NCBI RefSeq assembly: GCF_037450285.1
Contig: NZ_JAQISN010000005.1
Location: forward strand, 124,001 to 188,000
Length of the DNA stretch: 64,000 nucleotides
Direction: 5' to 3'
DNA from: Erwinia sp. SLM-02
Lineage (GTDB): Bacteria; Pseudomonadota; Gammaproteobacteria; Enterobacterales; Enterobacteriaceae
In this document: positions 1 through 9,027 of the stretch, piece by piece
Position numbering within the stretch: position 1 is the first letter of the stretch
Layout: each line of letters starts with the position of its first letter
Made by a program: the position numbers and the translations under genes
The notes under the pieces: model-generated
Databases searched by the model: none
What the model saw: only the letters and a program-made list of their open reading frames with translations
Told to the model about the DNA's origin: nothing

Positions 1-2
1 AG

Positions 3-1097
3 CTGCGCTGGCTGCACCGGCACCGGCCGGAACGGCTGACTGACGCGCAGTGGTTTTTCTTCGCCAAGGACTGGATCCGTTTCCGCCTGACCGGCCGCGC
101 CAACCTCGAACGGACCGATGCCGGTACTTCACTGCTGGATCTGCGCCAGGGCGCGCTTTCCGCTACGGTCTTGAAAGAGCTGGGTATTGAAAATCTGCGC
201 CCGCTCTTTCCACCGCTGCTGGCCCCGCACGATCTCGCCGGAGAGCTGAGTCAAGGAGCCGCGTCGGCCACCGGGCTGCCCGCCGGTACGCCGGTCGCGG
301 CCGGGGCGCTGGACGTTTCCGCCTGCGCGCTCGGCATCGGCGCGGTGCACGACGGCGACGTCTTCACCCTGTTGGGCACCACCTGCTGTACCGGCATCGT
401 CTGCGACGATCTGGCGCGGGTCAGCCGTCAAACCCGCTTTGTCAGCCACGCCTGGCAGGGCCAGTTCCTGAACCTGTTTGCCATGCAGTCCGGCACGCCG
501 AACCTGGACTGGGCCATCAGCCATCTGGCGGCCAAACGCAGCTTCAGCGAGCTGGGTGCGGAAATCAGCGCCCTCTCCCCCGGCAGCGGCGGCGTGTTTT
601 ATCAGCCTTACCTCAACGGCGAACGCGCCCCATTCTACAGTCCTGTCGCCCGCGCCGGTTTCTTTGGCATCAGCCAGGACACCACCAACGCGCACCTGCT
701 GCGCGCGGTCTTCGAAGGGCTGGCCTGGGCGATTACCGATGTGCTCAGCGACTACCCGCCGGGCGGCGACCTTTATCTCGCCGGGGGCGGCACGGCGTCA
801 CCGTTCTGGCTGCAGATTATCGCCGACTGCACCGGCCGCCGGGTGATCGTCAGTCCGCAGAGCGAACCCGGCGCGCGCGGGGCGGCGATCCTGGCGGCCA
901 TGGCGCTCGGACAGCCGGTGAGCGCGGAATCACTCCAGCCGGTGGATCGCCAGACCTGGCACCCGGATGCACGTTCGCATATTCAGTACCAGCGCCTGTT
1001 CCCGGTTTTCCGCCAGCTGCGCGAACAGCTGCTGCCGGTCTGGCAGGCGCGGGATGACGCCTTAACTCAACTTGCACAGGATTCAGCCGATTTATGA
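3..1097 (+). CDS. FGGY-family carbohydrate kinase, 5' end cut by window
   Basis: The reading frame is open from base 3, so the N-terminus lies outside the window; about 364 codons of a usual 480-530 remain. It would phosphorylate a sugar, sugar alcohol or keto-sugar with ATP in the cytoplasm. Visible FGGY signs are the actin-fold ATP segment GALDVSACALGIG with LLGTTCC shortly after, the YLNGERAPFY motif and the C-terminal YLAGGGTASPFWLQIIAD signature that closes the nucleotide site. It overlaps the next gene by 4 bp (ATGA), so the two are translationally coupled. Xylulokinase-, erythritol-kinase- and LsrK-like members cannot be told apart from this fragment, so substrate is unassigned. Confidence 0.9.
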   Translation: MRWLHRHRPERLTDAQWFFFAKDWIRFRLTGRANLERTDAGTSLLDLRQGALSATVLKELGIENLRPLFPPLLAPHDLAGELSQGAASATGLPAGTPVAAGALDVSACALGIGAVHDGDVFTLLGTTCCTGIVCDDLARVSRQTRFVSHAWQGQFLNLFAMQSGTPNLDWAISHLAAKRSFSELGAEISALSPGSGGVFYQPYLNGERAPFYSPVARAGFFGISQDTTNAHLLRAVFEGLAWAITDVLSDYPPGGDLYLAGGGTASPFWLQIIADCTGRRVIVSPQSEPGARGAAILAAMALGQPVSAESLQPVDRQTWHPDARSHIQYQRLFPVFRQLREQLLPVWQARDDALTQLAQDSADL

Positions 1098-2128
1098 AAA
1101 TTCTCTTTACCGCCGAGTATGCCGGCAGCCTTGATGCGTTCCGCCAGTACGGCGAACTGGTGGTCACCGGCTGGGCGGCGGGCGACAGTAAACTGAGCGA
1201 AGAGGCCCTGATTGCCCACGGTCAGGACGCCGATGTGCTGATTGTCAGCTACGACGACATCACCGCCCGGGTGATCGACGCCTGCCCGCAGCTGAAGCTG
1301 ATTGCCTGCACCCGAGCCAATCCGGTTAACGTTGACCTGAAGGCGGCGGCGGCGCGCAATATCCCGGTGCTTTACACACCCGGACGCAATGCCGATGCCG
1401 CCGCCGAGCTGACGCTGGGGCTGATGCTCAGCCTGGCGCGGCATATCCCGCAGGCGCACGGGGCGCTGAAGCACGGCGAGTTCACCCGTGCCACCCAGGG
1501 CCACAACGCCACCCAACATGGGCTGCGGCAGGACGTGGTGTGGGACGTGGATAAATCCAGCCCGTATGAAGTGTTTAAGGGCGGCGAGCTGCGTAATAAA
1601 ACGCTGGGCCTGGTGGGCTACGGCAGCATCGGCCAGCGCGTCGGGCGCCTGGCGCGGGCGTTCGGTATGTCGCTGCTGGTGGCCGATCCGCGCGTGGCGG
1701 CAGAGGATATTAACGAACCGGGCGTGCGTAAGGCCACGCTGGAGGAGCTGTTTACCGGGTCCGACTACGTCAGCCTGCATCTGACGGTGACGCCGCAGAC
1801 CACCGGGCTGATTGACCAGCGCCTGCTGGGGCTGATGAAGCCGGAAGCGCGCCTGATTAACACCTCGCGCGCGGCGGTGATCGTCGAAGAGGATCTGATT
1901 GTCGCCCTGCGCGAAAAGCGCATTGCCGGGGCGGCGCTGGACGTGTTCGCCAGCGAACCGATCTGGCGCGACCATCCGTTTATCACCGAGTTTGATAACG
2001 TGGTGATCACCCCGCATATTGCCGGGGCGACCCGGGAAACGCTGGTGAAGCATACCGCGATGATCGCCGCTGATTTACAACGCTTCCTCAGCGGCGAACC
2101 CCTGCACTATCGCTGGCCGTCAGCCTGA
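1094..2128 (+). CDS. D-isomer-specific 2-hydroxyacid dehydrogenase (SerA/phosphoglycerate dehydrogenase-like)
   Basis: A 344-residue NAD(P)-dependent oxidoreductase. The Rossmann motif GLVGYGSIGQRVG lies near residue 175; the catalytic Arg is in NTSRAAVI, the Glu in DVFASEP and the His in VITPHIAGATRE, so the catalytic triad is complete. These enzymes interconvert a 2-hydroxy acid and a 2-oxo acid. The 4-bp overlap with the FGGY kinase puts it in the same operon, so it may oxidise or reduce an intermediate of the same sugar or sugar-acid pathway. Its 3' end overlaps the convergent PfkB gene by 9 bp, leaving no room for a terminator between them. Confidence 0.9.
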   Translation: MKILFTAEYAGSLDAFRQYGELVVTGWAAGDSKLSEEALIAHGQDADVLIVSYDDITARVIDACPQLKLIACTRANPVNVDLKAAAARNIPVLYTPGRNADAAAELTLGLMLSLARHIPQAHGALKHGEFTRATQGHNATQHGLRQDVVWDVDKSSPYEVFKGGELRNKTLGLVGYGSIGQRVGRLARAFGMSLLVADPRVAAEDINEPGVRKATLEELFTGSDYVSLHLTVTPQTTGLIDQRLLGLMKPEARLINTSRAAVIVEEDLIVALREKRIAGAALDVFASEPIWRDHPFITEFDNVVITPHIAGATRETLVKHTAMIAADLQRFLSGEPLHYRWPSA

Positions 2129-3073
2129 CAATAGCAGCGTGGGCGTGGTGGCCATAAAGGCCCGGGTGGTGTCCCAGTCCACCACGCCCGCATCCGAACC
2201 CAGCCCGCTGGCCACCAGCGAGGCCACCGCGCTGCCAACCCGGCAGGCCTGTTCAACGTCCAGCCCCTTTGCCAGCCCGGCAATAAAGCCGCCGCAGTAG
2301 CTGTCGCCACAGCCGGTGGTGTCCACCACCGTGACCTGCCAGGCCGGAATGCGCAGCTGAATGTCCCGGCCAAATACCCACGATCCCCGCGCGCCGTCCT
2401 TAAAGATACAGGTGCCGACGCCGCGATCGAGGAAGAAGCGGGCGATATCCTCAGGCTCCTGCTGCCCGGAGATCTGCGCGGCCTCCTCCATCGACGGCAT
2501 AAAGTAGTCGATATGCGGCAGCATCGGCGTGAGCAGATCCAGCGTACTTTCATTCGGCGCAATCAGATCGAAGCTGGTCGTCACGCCGTGCCGGTGCGCC
2601 CAGGCCAGCAGCTTCGCACTCTGGCCGTTGTCCATCGCCGCCAGCAGGCCGCTGCCGCCGAGGTGCAGGAAACGCGTATTGCACACCCGGGCGAAATCCG
2701 CCTCGTCGATAAACAAATGGTCCGACGCGCCCCGGCAGTGCAGCGCCGGGCGCTCGCCGTTGGGGCGGATCGCCAGAATCGTCGCGGAGGTTTCGCTGGC
2801 CTGCGTGCGCTGGATCAGCGAACCGTCAATACCCAGCCGCCGCCAGACGCCGGCGATAAAGTCCCCTTTTTCATCATCGCCGAGGCAGGCGGCCACGGCG
2901 GTGTGAATGCCCAGCTTCGCGGCGTTCATTACCGCACCGCAGGCGGTGCCCGCCGGGCTGAGGCGGATCTGGTCAATGAACGCTACGCCCCCGCCGGGCG
3001 GGATGCCGCTTATGGGTCGCCCGGCGATATCCAGCGTGGTTAATCCGACAAACACCGCGTCAAACTGGCTCAT
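2120..3073 (-). CDS. PfkB-family carbohydrate kinase
   Basis: A 317-residue ribokinase-fold kinase read from the Met of MSQFDAVFVG; a longer open frame extends upstream but runs through the permease gene. The substrate-side glycine motif is near residue 25 (PPGGG) and the anion-hole/catalytic-base motif DTTGCGDSY is near residue 255. It is the last gene of a minus-strand ABC importer operon and its ATG overlaps the permease stop by 4 bp. It probably phosphorylates the imported sugar or its product; ribokinase, fructokinase or ketogluconokinase activity cannot be separated by eye. Confidence 0.88.
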   Translation of the reverse strand: MSQFDAVFVGLTTLDIAGRPISGIPPGGGVAFIDQIRLSPAGTACGAVMNAAKLGIHTAVAACLGDDEKGDFIAGVWRRLGIDGSLIQRTQASETSATILAIRPNGERPALHCRGASDHLFIDEADFARVCNTRFLHLGGSGLLAAMDNGQSAKLLAWAHRHGVTTSFDLIAPNESTLDLLTPMLPHIDYFMPSMEEAAQISGQQEPEDIARFFLDRGVGTCIFKDGARGSWVFGRDIQLRIPAWQVTVVDTTGCGDSYCGGFIAGLAKGLDVEQACRVGSAVASLVASGLGSDAGVVDWDTTRAFMATTPTLLLSG

Positions 3074-4101
3074 GCCGCCTCCTTTTTCTGCCACTGCAGC
3101 GACTGGCGCAGCCTGCCCTGCCAGAAGGAGAGCACCAGCGCCACCAGCAGCACCAGCCCGTTCAGCGCGTCTTTCAGAATAAAATCCAGCCCCATCAGGT
3201 TCAGGCCGTTGGCAGCCAGTCCAAGGAACAGGACGCCCGCCACCGTGCCCGGCACGTTCGGCCTGCCCTGTGGGTGGAAAGCGGTGCCGATAAACACCGC
3301 CGCAATGGCGTCCAGCAGATAGGACTGCCCGGCCAGCGGGCTGAACTGCCGCAGGTTCGCGGAAAGGATAATCCCGCCGATGGCGCACAGCACCGAACTG
3401 GCGATCAGCACCCACAGCAGATTGCGCTTCACGTTGACCCCGGCATTCAGCGAGGCGACCGGGTTGAGGCCCACGGCGTGGATGCGCTTGCCGAACAGCG
3501 TGTGCTCCAGCAGCAGATAGCAGACAAGCATCAGCGCCACGGCAATCACCACCGGAATGGCGATGCCCCACAGCGACCCTACCGCGATCTGATGGTATTC
3601 GGCGGCCATGCGGCGATAGGCAATCGGGCCGCCGCCGTCGGTCAGCACCCGCTCAAGGCTGCTGCCGATAAACCAGGTACCCAGCGTCGCCAGAAACGGC
3701 TTCACCCGGAAGCCGAGGATCAGAATGGCGTTCACCAGACCGACCAGCGCCCCCCCGGCCAGCGCGGCCAGCACCGCGCCCTGCCACGACCAGTGCCAGG
3801 TTTTCAGCGCCACCAGCGCAAAGGCGGCACCAAAATCCAGCGCCACGCCCACCGACAGATCGATACCGCCCGCAATGACCACCAGCGTCATCGCCAGTGC
3901 CACAATCAGCAGAATGGCATTCCCCTGCAGGACGTTGGCAAGGTTATCCGCCGTTAAAAACACCGGGCTGTTGAGGGCGAAAAACAGGATAAACAGCAGC
4001 AGGATCAGCTGGAATCCGTAGCGGGCCAGCAGCGAGAGCAGGCTGACGCTCAGGGACGCGCCGCGCGCATCCGCGGCCCGGATGGATGTTGATTTACTCA
4101 T
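3070..4101 (-). CDS. Sugar ABC transporter permease (RbsC family)
   Basis: A 343-residue, strongly hydrophobic inner-membrane protein of the BPD_transp_2 type. The family signature GGIDLSVG is at about residue 80, followed by the usual series of helices and a C-terminal helix pair ending in a basic tail. It overlaps the second permease gene by 4 bp upstream and the PfkB gene by 4 bp downstream. With the other permease it would form a heterodimeric pore, since two different permeases are encoded with one ATPase. Confidence 0.9.
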   Translation of the reverse strand: MSKSTSIRAADARGASLSVSLLSLLARYGFQLILLLFILFFALNSPVFLTADNLANVLQGNAILLIVALAMTLVVIAGGIDLSVGVALDFGAAFALVALKTWHWSWQGAVLAALAGGALVGLVNAILILGFRVKPFLATLGTWFIGSSLERVLTDGGGPIAYRRMAAEYHQIAVGSLWGIAIPVVIAVALMLVCYLLLEHTLFGKRIHAVGLNPVASLNAGVNVKRNLLWVLIASSVLCAIGGIILSANLRQFSPLAGQSYLLDAIAAVFIGTAFHPQGRPNVPGTVAGVLFLGLAANGLNLMGLDFILKDALNGLVLLVALVLSFWQGRLRQSLQWQKKEAA

Positions 4102-5081
4102 GACTGCCCCCTACGCTGCATGGCCGCGGCGGCCAGGACCAGCAGGATCAGCACGCCTTTCACCGTTCCCACCCAGAAAATATCCACCCGCATCAGCGCC
4201 AGCCCGTTGGACAGCGCGTTGACCAGCAGCGCCCCCAGCAGCGCGCCCCACACGGTGACCACCCGGCGGCGGGAAAACGCGGTGCCGATAAAGGTCGCCA
4301 GCACCATTTCCAGCAGCAGCGGCTCTTCGGCACCGGGCGAACTGCCGGAACCGCGTGCCAGCAGCGTTAAGGCGGCCAGCGCGGCGGCGGCGGCGGCCAG
4401 CAGATAGGAACGCAGCACCAGCGCATTCACCGGCAGCCCGGCCAGTTCGGCGGCTTCCCGGCTGCCGCCGCTGGCCTGCAGATGCTGACCCCAGCGGCTG
4501 TGATGCACCACAAACTGGTAGACGACAAACACCGCCAGCATAAACCACACCGCCCACGGGATCCCCAGCAGGGTTCCGTCGCGGAAGGCCACCAGCCACG
4601 GCGCGTCAATGCTGATGCGGCGCTGGCGCGTCAGGTAGTTGGTCAGGCCGACGATCGCCACCGAACTGGCCAGCGTCGCCAGCAGCGGCGGCAGGCCAAT
4701 CCGCACCACCATCAGCGCATTCACCAGCCCGGCCAGCAGCGCGGCGGCGACCGCAAGCAGCGCCAGCAGGAAGATATTCGCCTCGATCTGTACGCCGATA
4801 CTGATGATGGCGACGGCCAGCACCGAAATGGCCGGCAGCGACAGATCGATACCGCCGGACACAACATCATCACCGCCGCCGATGATCACGCAGGCCAGGC
4901 CGAAGCAGAGAATGGCCAGCGGCGCGGTCTGTTTCAGGATGACCGTGACGTTCTGCCAGCTGAGAAACCACGGCGCCTGGAAGCAGAAGAACAGCAGCAG
5001 CGCAGCAAACAGCAGCAGCGGAATTTTATCGACGGGGAAGGCCAGCCTGCGCCGCAGGCCTGGCTGAGAGAGATCGCTCAT
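4098..5081 (-). CDS. Sugar ABC transporter permease (RbsC family)
   Basis: A 327-residue polytopic membrane protein. The signature GGGDDVVSGGIDLSLP near residue 70 carries a short insertion relative to the usual GGIDLS motif; this is typical of the second permease in AI-2/Lsr-like and related two-permease importers. It overlaps the ATPase gene by 4 bp and the next permease by 4 bp, so the operon is tightly packed. It is the first permease after the ATPase. Confidence 0.88.
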   Translation of the reverse strand: MSDLSQPGLRRRLAFPVDKIPLLLFAALLLFFCFQAPWFLSWQNVTVILKQTAPLAILCFGLACVIIGGGDDVVSGGIDLSLPAISVLAVAIISIGVQIEANIFLLALLAVAAALLAGLVNALMVVRIGLPPLLATLASSVAIVGLTNYLTRQRRISIDAPWLVAFRDGTLLGIPWAVWFMLAVFVVYQFVVHHSRWGQHLQASGGSREAAELAGLPVNALVLRSYLLAAAAAALAALTLLARGSGSSPGAEEPLLLEMVLATFIGTAFSRRRVVTVWGALLGALLVNALSNGLALMRVDIFWVGTVKGVLILLVLAAAAMQRRGQS

Positions 5082-6619
5082 TGCGGGGTTTCCTGTTCAC
5101 TGCCGCCGCTGGTCAGCGCCAGCAGCCCGTCCTGGGTCAGATTATGGGTCGGCACTTCGGCCACGATTTCGCCACGGCGCATCACCAGCAGGCGATCGCA
5201 GAGGCCGATCAGCTCGCTGGCATCGCTGGAGGACACCAGCACGCAGCGCCCTTTGTCGGCCAGCTGGCGGGTAAGGTGGTAGATTTCGGCACGCGCCCCG
5301 ACGTCAACGCCGAGCGTCGGCTCATCAAGGATAAACAGCTGGCTGTGGCTGTTCAGCCAGCGGGCCAGAATCACCTTCTGCTGGTTGCCGCCGCTGAGGT
5401 AGCGCACCGCCTGGCGCACGTTGCGCGGCCGAATATCCAGCTTTTCCGCCAGCGCCAGCGCATTCTGCCGCGCTTTTTCCTTCAGCTCCCAGCCGAAACG
5501 CGACAGGCTGCCCGGCGAGGCAATGTTAATGTTGTCGGCCACCGACAGCGGCTGGATCAGCCCGTGATGGCGGCGGTCGCGCGGCACCAGCGCGATGCCC
5601 TCGGCAATCGCCTGCACCGGGGAGCGCAGCCGCACCGCCTTACCGGCAATTCTCAGCGTGCCCTGCCGCAGCGGATAGAGGCCGTACAGCGCATCGATCA
5701 ACTGCTCGCGCCCGGAGCCGGACAGCCCGGCGATGCCAACAATCTCACCCGGCCCCAGCTGGAAATGGATGTTCCGAAACGCGTCGCCGCCGAGGTTGTC
5801 CAGGGTCAGCCACGGCGATGTCGACGGCGGTTTTTCCGCCGGTGGGGCAAACAGCGTGGTCAGCTCGCGGCCCACCATCAATTCAATCAGGCGGTCGATG
5901 TCATCCGTATTGACCTCGTCCAGCGTGGCAACCTGTTTCCCGTTGCGCAGCACCGTCACGCGGTCACAAATTCGGGTGATTTCGTTCAGGTAGTGGGAAA
6001 CGTAGATAATCGCGATACCGCGCGCTTTCAGTGCCCTGATGGCCTCAAACAGCAGCGCCGCTTCCCGGGCCTCCAGCGGCGCGGTCGGTTCGTCGAAGAC
6101 CACCAGGCGGGCTTCGCCGTCGATCAGCGCGCGGGCAATCTGCACCAGCTTGAGTTCGGCCTGCGACAGGTCGCGGATCAGGCGGTTGCCGTCCAGCCGG
6201 ATATTCAGCACCTCGCGAAAGAATTTTTCGCTGTCCGCGCGCATCGCCCGGCGATCGAGCCGCCCCAGGCGATGGCAGCGTTCCTGGCCGATAAATACCG
6301 ACTCCGCCACGGTGAAATGCGGGATCAGATACAGCTCCTGATGGATAAAGCGGATGCCTTCGCGCTGCACCGCCGCCGGGGTAACGCTGACCAGCCTCCG
6401 TCCCCCGACGCTGATTTCGCCGCTGTCGGGCGCATACACGCCCGCAAGAATTTTAATCAGCGTGGATTTTCCCGCGCCGTTCTCACCGATCAGGCCATGA
6501 ATTTCACCGGGGCGAACGCTCAGTTCAACCCCGTCGAGGGCAGTCACACCGGCAAAGGTTTTGCGGATGTGCTGCATAAACAGGCCGCCCGGGGCGGCCC
6601 TGTGCAGAGACTGAGTCAC
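5078..6619 (-). CDS. Sugar ABC transporter ATP-binding protein, two cassettes (RbsA/MglA family)
   Basis: A 513-residue double ATPase of the simple-sugar importer class. The first cassette has Walker A GENGAGKST near residue 45 and Walker B LVVFDEPTAPLE; its signature loop is DLSQAELKLVQIA. The second has a degenerate Walker A (GLSGSGREQ) near residue 300 and a canonical LSGGNQQKV signature with LFILDEPTLGVD, the asymmetry usual for RbsA-like proteins. It lies 7 bp after the binding-protein gene and overlaps the following permease by 4 bp. It energises import of the sugar captured by the 6627-7610 protein. Confidence 0.92.
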   Translation of the reverse strand: MTQSLHRAAPGGLFMQHIRKTFAGVTALDGVELSVRPGEIHGLIGENGAGKSTLIKILAGVYAPDSGEISVGGRRLVSVTPAAVQREGIRFIHQELYLIPHFTVAESVFIGQERCHRLGRLDRRAMRADSEKFFREVLNIRLDGNRLIRDLSQAELKLVQIARALIDGEARLVVFDEPTAPLEAREAALLFEAIRALKARGIAIIYVSHYLNEITRICDRVTVLRNGKQVATLDEVNTDDIDRLIELMVGRELTTLFAPPAEKPPSTSPWLTLDNLGGDAFRNIHFQLGPGEIVGIAGLSGSGREQLIDALYGLYPLRQGTLRIAGKAVRLRSPVQAIAEGIALVPRDRRHHGLIQPLSVADNINIASPGSLSRFGWELKEKARQNALALAEKLDIRPRNVRQAVRYLSGGNQQKVILARWLNSHSQLFILDEPTLGVDVGARAEIYHLTRQLADKGRCVLVSSSDASELIGLCDRLLVMRRGEIVAEVPTHNLTQDGLLALTSGGSEQETPQ

Positions 6620-6626
6620 GCTGCGA

Positions 6627-7610
6627 TTACTCCTTCAGATCGCCGTAGCCCAGCTGTTTGTACACCGCCTTCGCCTCTTCCGGTCCCTGCACCGGCAGCA
6701 CCGGCACAAAGGTCTGCGGCAGCAGCTTGGCACCGCCGAAGTAGCGGGCGACGTTATCGGCGGAGGTGGTGCCGATCAGGCGCGGCTGCTGGGCAACGTT
6801 AGCCACGAACGGACTGTCTTTCTCGGCCATGATTTCCAGCGTATCCGGACCGGCATCAATCGCGGTGACTTTGACGTCTTTGTCGCGGCCGGTCTCTTCC
6901 AGCGCCTGCACGATACCGATGGCCGGCTGATCCCAGCAGGCGACGTGGATCGCATCCAGCGTGCCTTTCGGATGCTGGCTCAGCAGTTCGAGGGTTTTCT
7001 TGCGCGCATCCTCCGGGGAGTTGGCGAACTGTTCGGCCAGCTCCGGCTGCAGGATCTTAATCCCCGGGTAGTCCTGCAGGACGTATTTCCACTGATCGTA
7101 GCGAATGCCGCAGATGCGCAGCGAGTTGGAGAAGGCGTTGAATACCGCCACGGTGCCTTTGCCGCCCAGCGCATCTGCCGTATAGCGGCCAATGGTGCTG
7201 CCAAGGCTGTAGTTATCCGAGGTGGTATTATTCACCGAGTACGGCGAGACGTGATCGACGGTAAAGACCGGAATACTGGCGTCACGCAGCGCTTTAAACT
7301 TTGGCTCAACAGAACTGTCGCCGAGGATGCTGATCACCGCATCCACCTTGCGCGCGCGCAGGATGTCGTGGTTATCCGCATGCACCTGATTATCGCGGCC
7401 ACCGTCAACACCCACCACCTTGCCGCCCAGCTTTTCCACCTCTTCCGTGGCGCCTTTATAGGCCTCACGGTCCCAGAAGTGCTGGGTGCCCACCACGGCG
7501 ATACCGATGGTTTTCCCCTGCAGCGAGAGCGCCTGCTCAGCGGCGGATGCGTTGGTGACGGTTCCCAGGGCGAGTAATACAGTAGCCACACGACTTATTT
7601 TGAAAGCCAT
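6627..7610 (-). CDS. Periplasmic sugar-binding protein of ABC importer (RbsB-like)
   Basis: A 327-residue protein from the start MAFKISRVA; a GTG 12 bp upstream is an alternative. An N-terminal signal peptide ends near ASAAE, followed by a type I periplasmic-binding fold (KTIGIAVVGTQHFWDREAYKGA). It is the promoter-proximal gene of the minus-strand operon SBP-ATPase-permease-permease-PfkB. The two kinase genes and the hydroxyacid dehydrogenase nearby suggest a phosphorylated sugar or polyol route, but the ligand cannot be read from sequence. The 7623-7761 gap upstream is AT-rich near the start and should hold the operon promoter. Confidence 0.88.
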   Translation of the reverse strand: MAFKISRVATVLLALGTVTNASAAEQALSLQGKTIGIAVVGTQHFWDREAYKGATEEVEKLGGKVVGVDGGRDNQVHADNHDILRARKVDAVISILGDSSVEPKFKALRDASIPVFTVDHVSPYSVNNTTSDNYSLGSTIGRYTADALGGKGTVAVFNAFSNSLRICGIRYDQWKYVLQDYPGIKILQPELAEQFANSPEDARKKTLELLSQHPKGTLDAIHVACWDQPAIGIVQALEETGRDKDVKVTAIDAGPDTLEIMAEKDSPFVANVAQQPRLIGTTSADNVARYFGGAKLLPQTFVPVLPVQGPEEAKAVYKQLGYGDLKE

Positions 7611-7761
7611 AAATTTTCCCACTTTTCATCATGTTATTAGTAGAAAATTTACGCTATCAGGCGCTGCTAATTCCAAAAAATAATTAAAAAAGCTATCTAA
7701 TACCTGAAAAATATAAGTCAGTGCGGACGCGGTACCGTGGCCCGCGCCCGGTTTTTCTGCG

Positions 7762-9024
7762 TTACAGCATTTTCAGCGCCCGGGCGAAAAAGTCCCTGCC
7801 GCCGAAGTTGCCTGATTTCAATGCCAGGGCGATCGGCCGCTCTCCGCCGGATACCATGGCCGGAACGCCGGTATCGATCTCCTGCCCGATGGTCAGGGCA
7901 TCCAGATCCAGCGCGCTGACCACCGCCCCGGAGGTTTCTCCGCCGCCCACCACCAGACGCCGCACGCCTTCGGCCACCAGCTGACGCGCCGTCTGGCCAA
8001 ACAGCGTATCCAGCGCCTGAGCAATCTTTTCACGGCCGTATTCCTGCTGCAGCTGGCGCACGGTTTCCGGATCGCCGGAGGAGTAAACCAGCGGCGCCTG
8101 GCCCTGATGCGCCTGAATAAAGTCCACCAGCTGCTGCGGTCCCGTTGCGCCGCTCAGCACCTCTTTCACCTCAATCATCAGCACCGGATGCTGCTTTTCA
8201 TGCTCGGCGATCTGCCCGCGCGTGGCCCCGGAACAGCTGCCGACGAGGATCGCTTCTGCTCCGGCAATTTGTTGCACACCGGCACGCTGCCCCTGCGCCC
8301 GCCCTTCGGCAATAAAGTTGTGCGGCAGCGCGCGCGCAATGCCCGAACCGCCGGTCACCAGCGCCGCTCCCCGGCAGGCGTTGCCGATAGTGGTGAGATC
8401 CTCATTGCTGACGGCGTCGACAATCACCAGCACCCTGCCCTCTTCTGCCTGCGCCGCCAGGGCTTCCTGCACCGCCCGGCTGCCCGCGCTGACCGTTTGC
8501 CACGCAATATGCCGCACGCGGTTTTTCGACTGGCGCGCCAGCACACGGCGCAGATCGGCATCGGTCATCGGCGTCAGCGGATGGTGCTGCATGCCGGATT
8601 CGTTCAGCGGTTTATCATGGACAAACAGATGCCCCTGATACAGCGTGCGCCCCATCGCCGGAAACGCCGGGCACATCACCACGCTCTGCGCTTCCAGGTG
8701 CGCCGCCAGCGCGTCGGTCACCGGCCCGATATTGCCCTCGTCGGTGGAATCGAAGGTGGAGCAGTATTTAAAAATAATCTGCTGGCAGCCCTGTGCCTGC
8801 AGCCAGCGGCAGGCGGCCAGCGACTGCGCCACCGCCTCTTCCACCGGCAGCGAACGGCTTTTCAGTGCGATAACGCCCGCCTCGACCGGGGCATCGGCCT
8901 GAACGGACGGCACGCCGAGGTACTGCGTGGTGCGCAGCCCGCCTTCCCCTTCCAGCCCTTTCGACAGCGTCACGGCGATATCACTGGCGCCGGTGAAATC
9001 ATCGGCAATCACTCCAATCAGCAT
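7762..9024 (-). CDS. otnK: Four-carbon acid sugar kinase, probable 3-oxo-tetronate kinase
   Basis: A 420-residue protein of the DUF1537 family. The N-terminal motif GVIADDFTGASDIA and C-terminal glycine motif VVGGGETSGAVVSAL are diagnostic, and the length matches OtnK. Known OtnK enzymes phosphorylate 3-oxo-tetronate to the 4-phosphate in the cytoplasm; the partner decarboxylase OtnC is encoded at 14479-15117 under what looks like the same repressor. Its start lies 3 bp after the stop of the racemase-family gene, so both are in one minus-strand operon. DtnK (D-threonate kinase) is the alternative, but presence of OtnC favours OtnK. Confidence 0.87.
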   Translation of the reverse strand: MLIGVIADDFTGASDIAVTLSKGLEGEGGLRTTQYLGVPSVQADAPVEAGVIALKSRSLPVEEAVAQSLAACRWLQAQGCQQIIFKYCSTFDSTDEGNIGPVTDALAAHLEAQSVVMCPAFPAMGRTLYQGHLFVHDKPLNESGMQHHPLTPMTDADLRRVLARQSKNRVRHIAWQTVSAGSRAVQEALAAQAEEGRVLVIVDAVSNEDLTTIGNACRGAALVTGGSGIARALPHNFIAEGRAQGQRAGVQQIAGAEAILVGSCSGATRGQIAEHEKQHPVLMIEVKEVLSGATGPQQLVDFIQAHQGQAPLVYSSGDPETVRQLQQEYGREKIAQALDTLFGQTARQLVAEGVRRLVVGGGETSGAVVSALDLDALTIGQEIDTGVPAMVSGGERPIALALKSGNFGGRDFFARALKML

Positions 9025-9027
9025 TAT

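Noticed and set aside
5081..6802. 573-codon plus-strand open frame
   Set aside because: It is antisense to the well-supported sugar ABC ATPase and the protein has no domain pattern; high GC makes long shadow frames common.
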